Notes under the pieces: generated by a model
The model's input: only the letters and a program-made list of their open reading frames with translations
Databases searched by the model: none
Told to the model about the DNA's origin: nothing
Program-made: the position numbers and the translations under genes
NCBI RefSeq assembly: GCF_010671925.1
Contig: NZ_JAAHIH010000007.1
Coordinates: 1 to 64,000 of the forward strand
Length of the DNA stretch: 64,000 nt
Direction of reading: 5' to 3'
From: Moorena sp. SIOASIH
Lineage (GTDB): Bacteria; Cyanobacteriota; Cyanobacteriia; Cyanobacteriales; Coleofasciculaceae
Part shown: positions 33,220 through 40,879 of the stretch, one piece after another
How the letters are laid out: each line of letters begins with the position of its first letter
How positions within the stretch are numbered: the stretch's first letter is position 1

Positions 33220-34332
33220 TTAATAAATATCTTTCGAGTTAGCATTCAAGTAGGGACGCTTCATATCAATTCCAAGCAAAGAAAAGTTGTGGAGGATAAA
33301 ATTCATCCGACCTTCTGGAGAGTCGTGACCTTGTAGCCAAGCTTCTAGTAACGCATTAGCAACAATTTGGCAGCGATTCATGCCAAAATCTTCTTTAGGC
33401 GTAAATTTATAATCAGGTTCTTCTGATAGAGCCAGTCCTGGTAACAGCTGCTTTGTAAACAGAGGCACCCCTTGCATAAAATGGGATTTGTGTTGAGCAT
33501 AAACAGTCTTAAGGATGGGTTTAACTGTTTTATAATTGCCCTTTTCAAAGCACAGAATCCCTGAATCATAACGCCCGTAGTCAGAAGGATTGTATAGCAC
33601 CTTAAACGTGAAAGGAATTTTGACTCGGTTCAATCCCTCAGTGATAGTTTTCATAACAGCAACTGCACCTTCAGGACTCAGATTAAAATAGACATTTACT
33701 GTCTGGTGGTCACCATCTGAATTACAAGGATTAACTCGACCAGCATTCCCAACCGCTACATAGAATCCGTTTTGAACTAAATTAGGGGGCATCCGGATTG
33801 CCACTAAGCTACCTATAGTAGCAGCCCTATCAATCGGTTGTAAATGGAAATCTGGCCTAATGTGCAGAATTAGACCCTTCTTTTCCACAGCTAGACTACC
33901 ATCACTTTCCTGCCTTAGCACTAACCAGCCTGGATCAAAGTAGCCTTGAGAGTGATTACTTTCACACAATCGCTGGCAAAACTCTAGGTTAAGCCCCCTT
34001 ACGGTATTGTTCTCCAAATCCTCGTCAACTGCCCAACCATTTGAATTGTGATCCGCTGGAAGAGTAGTTTGATAAGACCCGTTGTAGTAGATACGGTAGA
34101 GAAACGTTCGCAGTTGCAGGCTCAGATACCTATTCTGGATCTTTAAGGGTAGTTGCTGAAAACGAGCTACCACTTCATCTGGAAGTTCCAGGGGTTTGTA
34201 TTCTGGATGAGTAATATAGAAATTAGATTGAATCTGAACGTTGCTAAGAATGTCAGAAAAAACATCCAGCAGTCCAGGTATAGAAGAATCCAGTCGTTGA
34301 TTTCGTAGAGTATCCAGTAATTGCATAATCAA
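33220..34332 (-). CDS. HopA1-family protein, probable RiPP phospho-Ser/Thr lyase
   Basis: A 370-residue protein matching my memory of cyanobacterial HopA1-effector-family proteins: SNFYITHPEYKPLELPDEVV, LPLKIQNRYLSLQLRTFLYR, IYYNGSYQ, GLNLEFCQRLCESN, then VNVYFNLSPEGAVAVMKTI, KVLYNPSDYGRYDSGILCFE and LFTKQLLPGLALSEEPDYKF. HopA1-like proteins are the elimination half of the split dehydratases of class V lanthipeptides (LxmY) and thioamitides (TvaD), removing phosphate from phospho-Ser/Thr to leave Dha/Dhb. The directly upstream APH-type kinase and precursor genes support that role. No signal peptide. The start may be the second Met. Family confident, reaction inferred. Confidence 0.75.
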   Translation of the reverse strand: MIMQLLDTLRNQRLDSSIPGLLDVFSDILSNVQIQSNFYITHPEYKPLELPDEVVARFQQLPLKIQNRYLSLQLRTFLYRIYYNGSYQTTLPADHNSNGWAVDEDLENNTVRGLNLEFCQRLCESNHSQGYFDPGWLVLRQESDGSLAVEKKGLILHIRPDFHLQPIDRAATIGSLVAIRMPPNLVQNGFYVAVGNAGRVNPCNSDGDHQTVNVYFNLSPEGAVAVMKTITEGLNRVKIPFTFKVLYNPSDYGRYDSGILCFEKGNYKTVKPILKTVYAQHKSHFMQGVPLFTKQLLPGLALSEEPDYKFTPKEDFGMNRCQIVANALLEAWLQGHDSPEGRMNFILHNFSLLGIDMKRPYLNANSKDIY

Positions 34333-34444
34333 AACCTTAGGACTTATATGATGTCCGGATAATTACCCTTAATAAAAATCTCCCCATCTCCCCATCTCCC
34401 CATCTCCCCACACTTTTATTATCGGTATTCAACCGGACTTGATA

Positions 34445-35626
34445 TTAGGCAGGAATACGGCTAGGACAAGTAAGTTCAGATTCTGTGATGCCAAAAACAA
34501 TCAGGATTGATTGCTCTGGATGGCATAACAAGGTCTTAGCAACCTGAAGCATACAGATACCTCTGTTGTCAAAGGGTTTGAGGTTATTGATCTTTATATG
34601 AATTTTGCGGATCAAGACAAACCCAGCAAATTGCATCGCTCGTCTCAAAAAATTCTGACGTCGCTCAATAATTTCTGGAAAGTGAGCCAAATAAGCTTGA
34701 GTTAGAGCAACAAGGCTAGGTTGAATTACCTCAAGGGGAGTTGCGGCTAGACGCAAAGCAGTTTCAACATCGATTGCTGTACTGATCACCAAGCTACTCA
34801 GCCAAATTTGTAGATAGCTAGCGATAATGGTTCCTAAATCTAAGCTCGGATCACCCCAAGTGAATTTCTCCCAATCAATTAGTCTAACAATGCTTGTCGC
34901 TTCTGGCTTGTTTGTGGAGAGGCATTGCTCCCACTCAAGGTGCAGTAATATGTTTTTCAGTTTTAGGTCATTGTGGATCAGACAGCAAGGGTCCCAAGTT
35001 TCGTTAAGTTCTGCGAGGGCTTGCCCTAAACTCTCGTAGCGCTGATAAAGTCTAAAGAATTCCAGAGAATCTTCAGAATAGATCCCAAAAACTTCTGGTT
35101 CAATTCGTTCTAACCTTTCAAGAAAGTCAACCTCTTCGTCAATCGGTAGCTGTTTAGAATTAGAGTTCAAGAAATCTTTATATTTCTGACAGTCTAGAGT
35201 CGTGCGATGGATTGTGGCTATAGTAGCTCCGATCTGGCTAGCGATATCAGTAGGAAAAACCTGCTCTTTACTATAAAAATAGGCTAAATCACAATAGTCA
35301 TTAAGATAGTTAAAAACCAGAATTGAGCGACTTGAATCAAAATGAATCGCCTCAGATATTAGTGGGCGAATAGAGCTAAGCTCTGGAAACTCCTGTAAAA
35401 ACTCATAAAAAAGCCATTCGTACCAAAAATCACCATTAGTTTTCCCTTCATGATCGTGACGCTCTTGCTTAATCAGAAGATAGCGATCCTCAGTCAAACT
35501 CACCAGCAAATTAAAGTTTTTACAGGATTTTGCTTCAATCTGGAGCAGAGATTCCTGATTTGCTTCACAAATCCCCTCTTCGAATAGATACTGAAAAACG
35601 TTTTGATAGCTTAATAAAAAAGTCAT
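34445..35626 (-). CDS. APH-type kinase, probable RiPP Ser/Thr kinase
   Basis: A 393-residue protein of the aminoglycoside-phosphotransferase fold. The N-lobe includes YLLIKQERHDHEGKT with the likely ATP Lys; the catalytic loop is LIHNDLKLKNILL (about 216-228) and the metal-binding loop LIDWEKFTWGDPSLDLG (249-265). In class V lanthipeptide and thioamitide pathways such a kinase (LxmK, TvaC) phosphorylates core Ser/Thr before HopA1-type elimination. The hopA1-like gene follows 112 bp downstream and a precursor gene lies upstream. The long C-terminal part (QNFLRRAMQFAGFVLIRKIH) is usual for APH proteins. Kinase fold certain, substrate inferred. Confidence 0.75.
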   Translation of the reverse strand: MTFLLSYQNVFQYLFEEGICEANQESLLQIEAKSCKNFNLLVSLTEDRYLLIKQERHDHEGKTNGDFWYEWLFYEFLQEFPELSSIRPLISEAIHFDSSRSILVFNYLNDYCDLAYFYSKEQVFPTDIASQIGATIATIHRTTLDCQKYKDFLNSNSKQLPIDEEVDFLERLERIEPEVFGIYSEDSLEFFRLYQRYESLGQALAELNETWDPCCLIHNDLKLKNILLHLEWEQCLSTNKPEATSIVRLIDWEKFTWGDPSLDLGTIIASYLQIWLSSLVISTAIDVETALRLAATPLEVIQPSLVALTQAYLAHFPEIIERRQNFLRRAMQFAGFVLIRKIHIKINNLKPFDNRGICMLQVAKTLLCHPEQSILIVFGITESELTCPSRIPA

Positions 35627-35649
35627 TAAAAACTACGACTTCCAACTAA

Positions 35650-36620
35650 CATGTGATAACTAAACCCAAGATAATCCTAGTTTTATAAGATGGTTCTTTT
35701 TAAGAATGTAATGGGCATTTTTAACGAAATTACCCATTACCCATTCCCTTTAACCAGGATGTATTCGTAGCAATTAAAAGCGTAAATAGCGATCAGGTAG
35801 TGGTACCAGCACGCTTCTTAAAGAAGTCTGGAGATACTAAGAAAATTTGGTTAATAATAACGTCTTGGTCAACAATTGCAGTACCACCGTCCTTAGCGAT
35901 CGCGATCCCTTTCAAGTCCACGTCACTACTAATGATAATAGGCTGGCCTGCGCCGCCAAAGTCTTTGGGATCAATAACGGTGGGTTGTCCCTTGTTTTGA
36001 CCTCCTTCAATCTTGTCGAGCTTATCTTCCGACACATCTGTCATGAAATCCAAATCTTTGATGGAATCCATGAAGCTTTCAGAAGTTTAAAATAGACCGG
36101 AACCAGCAGGACGCTGATTATAAATTTCCATCTCATCCATATTGAGTACTCTCCATTTTTAAAAGGTTTAACTTTGGTGAAATTAGCTCTAGAGAATCGA
36201 TCCAGTAATGACGATTATGGGTAGGCATTAAACATCAGGGCAATCATATATAGCGCTACGCGCAAGGGCAAAAGGCAAAAGGCAAAAGGCAAGAGTTTAA
36301 TATAACAGCTTTTCAGCTTTTATAAATGTCCTCAGCTTAATGCGTAGTGCTATATATATCGCCCAAAGCTTAGTTATTATTTCTGCAGCCAGTAAAGCAG
36401 TTTCCCTAAGCCTACAGGTTTGGTGAAAGGTAAAGTAGACTTTGCCAATCCAGAGTAAAATCCTTCACCTATTCTTCCTGCATCAACTCTCTAGTGCCAA
36501 ATTCATTGATGGAATGATTGGTTGTTTAAACCAACCTACTTGTATTTAATAAGATAACTATATAAATTCCTGCTGTCTCGCCATTGTGGCCCAAAGGTTT
36601 GTTTAAGGTTAACAAGTTTA
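35650..36620 (-). repeat. Segmental duplication, copy 1 (precursor 1 and its upstream region)
   Basis: About 1 kb that aligns with 37040-38075, including the precursor gene, its 5' leader (CTCTAGAGAATCGATCCAGT), a GGCAAAA heptad block and the distal TCTCGCCATTGTGG. The duplication carried the regulatory region along with the gene. Confidence 0.8.
35793..36140 (-). pseudogene. RiPP precursor peptide 1, leader broken by a stop codon
   Basis: The frame from ATG 36140 reads MDEMEIYNQRPAGSGLF then TAA, where paralogue 2 has TCA. After the stop it continues in frame MDSIKDLDFMTDVSED, LDKIEGG and a 68-residue C-terminal part with GQPIIISSDVDLKGIAIAKD and DFFKKRAGTTT. A ribosome-binding site (GGAGAG) exists only before the first ATG, so the full peptide is probably not made. 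Reinitiation at ATG 36071 (92 residues, still with leader and GG) is possible because stop and restart are only 15 nt apart. Confidence 0.7.
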
Positions 36621-36654
36621 AGGTTAACAAGTTTAAGGTTAACCGGTTGAAAGT

Positions 36655-36890
36655 GTAAGTATTTAGCCGTCAGCTATCAGCTATCAGCGGTCAGCGATTA
36701 GCGCTACAGATGCTGCTACTTGAGGTGCTAGCAGGCCCTTTAACTCTACGGGGTCGGATGAGTAAAACGAGCAGGGATTTTCAAACAGCCGTACCAGCAC
36801 CTTAAACTTGTTTACTACCGACCGTTGATTAGCTGACGGCTGACGGCACCTCAAGTAGCATCTCAAGTAGCGCATTAGCTGAATGCTTAC
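36655..36890. mobile_element. Family-II MITE with near-perfect 8-bp target duplication
   Basis: 236 bp, ends GTAAGTATTTAGC and GCTGAATGCTTAC. Flanks are TTGAAAGT (36647-36654) and TTGAAGGT (36891-36898), one mismatch. Heptads of CAGCTAT type and a core shared with 29017-29228. Inserted inside a GGTTAAC heptad region between the two duplicated segments. Confidence 0.75.
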
Positions 36891-37039
36891 TTGAAGGTTA
36901 ACCGCTTGTTAGCCCTTGGCATCCCTTGTAGGGTAGGTTGAAAGTTATTCACTGTTGAGGGCACAGCGGATCACCGGAACAGCGGATCACCGGAAAAGAG
37001 GGTTCACAACTGGAAGATTAGAACCTGCAACCTTTAAAT

Positions 37040-38075
37040 AGTGAGAAATAAAGCCAGGATAATTCTAGTCCTATCAGAGGGTAATTGGTAATTTGGAATG
37101 GACAATTGTAAAGCGATGCAGCGCGGTCTTGGGGGTTTCCCCCATGAGCGACTGCATCAAGAACGGAATCACCCATTCCAAATTCCCTTTAACCAGGATG
37201 TATTCGTAGCAACTAAAACCGTGAATTGGTATTAGCTAGAGCTACCACCACGCTTCTTAAAGAAGCCTGGAAGTATGATGATAAATTTGTTGAAAATGTT
37301 AACGTTTTGGTTAACGATTGCAGTACCACCGTTCTTAGCGATCGCAATCCCTTCCAAGTCCACGTCATTACTAATGATAATAGGCTGGCCTCCGCCGACA
37401 AAGCCTTTGGGGTCAACAACGCGGCGGCGTCCGCTGTCGCTGCCTCCTTCAATCTTGTCGAGCTGATCTTCCGACACATCTGTCATGAAGTCCAAATCTT
37501 TGATAGAATCCATGAAGCCTTCGGAAGTTGAAAACAGAGCCGAACCAGCAGGACGCTGATTATAAATTTCCATCTCATCCATATTGAGTACTCTCCCTTT
37601 TCAAAAGGTTTAATTTGGGTGAAATTAGCTCTAGAGAATCGATCCAGTAATGACCATTATGGTTAGGCATTCAACATCAGGGCAATCATATATAGCGCTA
37701 CGCGCAAGGGCAAAAGGCAAAAGGCAAAAGGCAAGAGTTTACTATAACAGCTTTTCAGCTTTTATAAATGTCCTCAGCTTAATGCGTAGTGCTATATATA
37801 TCGCCCAAAGCTTAGTTATTTTTTCCGCAGCCAGTAAAGCAGTTTTCCTTCCCAGTTAGGAAGAGTTTTGTTCCTAAACCCTAGAGGTTTGGTGAAGGGT
37901 AAAGTAGACTTTGCCAATCCAGAGTAAAATCCTTCACCTATTCTTACTGGATCAACTCTCTAGTGCCAAATTGATTGATGCAATGATTGGTTGTTTAAAC
38001 CAACCTAGTTGTATTTAATAAGATAACTATATAAATTCCTGCTGTCTCGCCATTGTGGCGCAAAGGTTTGTTTAA
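37040..38075 (-). repeat. Segmental duplication, copy 2 (precursor 2 and its upstream region)
   Basis: Partner of 35650-36620. This copy additionally holds a GCGATGCAGCGCGG repeat (37113-37162) near its end. The upstream regions include CGCTACGCGCAAGGGCAAAA and TCAGCTTAATGCGTAGTGCT in both copies. Confidence 0.8.
37232..37582 (-). CDS. RiPP precursor peptide 2, double-glycine leader, Cys-free core
   Basis: 116 residues from ATG 37582, behind GGGAGAG. The leader MDEMEIYNQRPAGSALF, STSEGFMDSIKDLDF, MTDVSEDQLDKIEGG ends in a GG motif with the usual upstream DxLDKIxGG pattern. The 69-residue C-terminal part holds IIISNDVDLEGIAIAKNGGT, AIVNQNVNIFNKFIIILPGF and ends FKKRGGSSS. It has no Cys. Against paralogue 1 the C-terminal SSS is replaced by TTT, keeping three hydroxyl residues. 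First gene of the apparent unit with the APH kinase and HopA1 protein. The precursor role is inferred from leader, duplication and neighbours. Confidence 0.7.
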   Translation of the reverse strand: MDEMEIYNQRPAGSALFSTSEGFMDSIKDLDFMTDVSEDQLDKIEGGSDSGRRRVVDPKGFVGGGQPIIISNDVDLEGIAIAKNGGTAIVNQNVNIFNKFIIILPGFFKKRGGSSS

Positions 38076-38500
38076 GGTTAACCAGTTGAAGGTTAACAGG
38101 TTGAAGGTTAAGCAGTTGAAGGTTAACAAGTTGAAGGTTAATAGGTTGAAGGTTAACCGGTTGAAGGTTCTTCACTGTTGAAGATTAACCAGTTGAAGGT
38201 TAACCGGTTGTTTGCCCTTGGCATCCCTTGTAGGGTAGGTTGAAAATTATTCACTGTTGATGCTTCACAACTTGAAGATTAGAACCTGCAACCTGCAACC
38301 TCCAACCTCCAACCTTCAACCTTCAACCTTCAACCTCCAACCTTCAACCTCCAACCTTCAACCTTCAACAACCTCCAACCTTCAACCTCCAACCTTCAAC
38401 CTTCAACCTTCAACCTTCAACCTTCAACCTTCAACCTTCAACCTCCAACCTTCAACCTTCAACAACCTTCAACCTCCAACCTCCAACCTCCAATCCAAAT
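38076..38500. repeat. Heptad arrays in inverted orientation
   Basis: GTTGAAGGTTAAC-type units (38076-38210) are followed by AACCTTC/AACCTCC heptads (about 38285-38500). The two arrays are partly complementary and could fold back. The right array ends a few bases past the stop of the decarboxylase gene. The 81-codon frame through it (LQPSTFN repeats) is an artefact. Confidence 0.7.
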
Positions 38501-38504
38501 AGCG

Positions 38505-40151
38505 TTAAATCTTGCAAGTTAAATCACCAGTCTTTTGGCTAAAGCGTAGGTTTTCGCCATAGTCCACCGGACAATCAATCACTGCAGGCACATCTTGAGC
38601 TAATGCTTCTTCTAGGATAGGAATCAACTCATCCACTGAATTGACACGATAGCCTTTTAGTCCCATACTTTCAGCAAATTTGACAAAATCTGGATTGCCA
38701 AAATTCACGAAGGCCGACTCACCAAAGTGATTTTGTTGCTTCCAATCAATCAAGCCATAGCCACCATCATTGAAAATCAGTGTCACAAAGGCAGTCCCTA
38801 CTCTGAGTGCTGTTTCAAGTTCCTGGCAATTCATCATAAAGCCCCCATCACCAGTGACTGCCACGATATTCCGATCCGGATAAACCAGCTTAGCCGCTAC
38901 TGCTCCTGGCAAAGCAATCCCCATCGCTGCGAAACCATTAGAGATGATACAGGTATTAGGACAATCACAATGGTACTGACGAGCCATCCACATCTTGTGA
39001 GCTCCTACATCAGAGATCACAATATCTTCTGGTTCCATGACCTGGCGTAGGTCATAGATCAGTTTTTGCGGCTTGATAGGAAAGCCTTCATCATTAGCAT
39101 ACTGTTCGTAGTCTTCTCGGATTTCGGACCGCAGTTCAGCAGCGGATGGTATCGGTTTACCTTCCCGGTCTCCCTGCTTCATAATTTCCTTGAGAGAGTC
39201 AGAAATATCTCCCACTACCTCCACTAAAGGAATGTAGCTTTTATCAATTTCTGCTGGACTGGCACCGATATGAATAATGGGAATCTTGCCCTCTGGATTC
39301 CACTTTTTCGGAGAATATTCAATCAAATCATATCCCACCGCAATCACCAAATCCGATTGCTCAAAAGCACAGGTGATGTGGTCCCGTTGTTGTAATCCCA
39401 AGGTCCACAAGGCCAGGGGATGAGTGTAAGGAATACACCCTTTACCCATGAAGCTATTGACCACTGGAATATTCATCCGGGTGGCAAATTGGGTTAGGGC
39501 TTCAGCAGCACCAGCACGAATTGCGCCATTACCCGCCAAGATTAGGGGATTTTTCGCCTTAGAAATTGCCACAGCTGCCTTACCCAAACTACGGAAAGAC
39601 GCAAAGGTTTTTTCCCGACCATCTTTGCCTAGGGGTTGGCTATTGACTGGCATAGCCGCAATGTTTTCTGGCAAATCTATGTGTACCGCTCCTGGTTTTT
39701 CGGTCTGAGCGAGTTTAAACGCTTTACGGACAATTTCTGCTGTCGTGTCAGGGCGAACAATTTGCCGGTTCCACTTAGTCACTGGAGCAAACATTGCCAC
39801 CAAATCCAAGTACTGGTGGGACTCAATATGCATCCGGTCTGTTCCCACCTGACCAGTGATCGCTACTAAGGGAGCTCCATCCAAATTGGCATCAGCAACC
39901 CCAGTCATTAAGTTAGTTGCCCCTGGACCAAGGGTAGACAGGCAAACTCCAGCCTTTCCTGTCAGCCGTCCGTAAACGTCTGCCATAAAGGCTGCTCCCT
40001 GTTCATGACGAGTGGTAATAAATTGAATTGAAGAATGTCTAAGAGCTTCTAGAACATGGAGATTTTCTTCTCCAGGTAGTCCAAAAACGTACTCGACTCC
40101 TTCGTTTTCTAAGCAATGTACCAATAGTTCAGCGGTATTCATGTCACCCAT
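38505..40151 (-). CDS. 2-oxoglutarate decarboxylase (acetolactate-synthase-like ThDP enzyme)
   Basis: A 548-residue thiamine-diphosphate enzyme. The N-terminal catalytic Glu region is FGLPGEENLHVLEAL (about 19-33), followed by LGPGATNLMTG. The ThDP motif GDGGFMMNCQELETALRVG ending in FND lies near 450. By sequence it looks like acetolactate synthase, but the adjacent succinic-semialdehyde dehydrogenase points to the cyanobacterial pair defined in Synechococcus PCC 7002 (A2770/A2771). There this enzyme decarboxylates 2-oxoglutarate to succinic semialdehyde and closes the TCA cycle without 2-OGDH. ATG 40151 or the Met three codons later. A regulatory subunit gene, expected for IlvB, is absent. 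Confidence 0.85.
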   Translation of the reverse strand: MGDMNTAELLVHCLENEGVEYVFGLPGEENLHVLEALRHSSIQFITTRHEQGAAFMADVYGRLTGKAGVCLSTLGPGATNLMTGVADANLDGAPLVAITGQVGTDRMHIESHQYLDLVAMFAPVTKWNRQIVRPDTTAEIVRKAFKLAQTEKPGAVHIDLPENIAAMPVNSQPLGKDGREKTFASFRSLGKAAVAISKAKNPLILAGNGAIRAGAAEALTQFATRMNIPVVNSFMGKGCIPYTHPLALWTLGLQQRDHITCAFEQSDLVIAVGYDLIEYSPKKWNPEGKIPIIHIGASPAEIDKSYIPLVEVVGDISDSLKEIMKQGDREGKPIPSAAELRSEIREDYEQYANDEGFPIKPQKLIYDLRQVMEPEDIVISDVGAHKMWMARQYHCDCPNTCIISNGFAAMGIALPGAVAAKLVYPDRNIVAVTGDGGFMMNCQELETALRVGTAFVTLIFNDGGYGLIDWKQQNHFGESAFVNFGNPDFVKFAESMGLKGYRVNSVDELIPILEEALAQDVPAVIDCPVDYGENLRFSQKTGDLTCKI

Positions 40152-40879
40152 ATCTAATCATCCCTGGTATATATATGGTTTTGGTATCAAAATAATCTTT
40201 GATTGTAAAAAATAATTTCTAGATTTATTTTGAGATTCCTTTTTAGCTTTTTATATTAGCCTTCGTCCATATTTGTTATTAGTTCATGACAAAAGATTTA
40301 GCATTTGATATCCGGTGTATGCCAATTTCTCAGAAGTGACTTTTGATAACCATGAAAGAAGCAGAGTACTGAGTTGTATGGCCATTCTGGCTTCTATCTG
40401 GGTAACTTTAATAAAAGTTAACAGTAAAAAGTTGATAGAAAAAAGTTAAAAATGTTACAGAAAAACTTTTTATTTTCCCCTTCACCAGCACCACAGGGAT
40501 AGAGACGGATACACAGATAGCTTCACCAACAAGGTTAATTTTAAGAATAGTTCTGAGTCCTGATTCCTGATTCCTGAGTCGGAGAATCCGTCAGTAGTAA
40601 CTGTCACTGTTCAGGATTTAAATAGAATTGCTATAGGCTAATGGTATTAGGCTAATGGTATTAGGCTAATGGTTGTAAGCATTCAGCAGTCAGCAGTCAG
40701 CTGTCAGCTTATTTTATTCAAAAGTACCTCAACTAGTGTGGCACAGCCTTCGACGCTGGGACTTGACCCATAAGCACGGCTGATAGCACCTCAAGTAGCG
40801 TGCCCGTAGCGCATAGGCTGATAGCTGATAGCTGATAGCTGAATGCTTACTAATGGTTTTAGCCTAATACCTAGAATTT
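40152..40879. other. Intergenic region with MITE
   Basis: Between the dehydrogenase and decarboxylase genes. Apart from the family-II MITE at 40675-40850 it holds three tandem GGCTAATGGTATTA units (40635-40672) and CTGATTCCTGATTCCTGA. No gene seen. Confidence 0.5.
40675..40850. mobile_element. Family-II MITE with perfect 8-bp target duplication
   Basis: 176 bp, perfect 13-bp ends GTAAGCATTCAGC and GCTGAATGCTTAC, flanked by TAATGGTT on both sides (40667-40674, 40851-40858). CAGTCAG and TGATAGC heptads inside, and a CTCAAGTAGCGTGCCCGTAG core. Confidence 0.9.

Noticed and set aside
33220..34332. Type III secretion effector HopA1
   Set aside because: No secretion genes or signal; the kinase and precursor context favours a RiPP lyase of the same fold.
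35793..37582. Classical lanthipeptide precursors
   Set aside because: Both peptides lack Cys, so lanthionine rings cannot form within them.
38257..38502. 81-codon frame of LQPSTFN repeats, and similar frames at 45341-45565, 30781-31080 and 42747-42929
   Set aside because: They only translate heptad arrays; a 7-bp period gives open frames when the unit lacks stops.
38505..40151. ilvB/alsS acetolactate synthase
   Set aside because: No small regulatory subunit and a neighbouring succinic-semialdehyde dehydrogenase; the TCA-bypass decarboxylase fits better, though phylogeny would decide.
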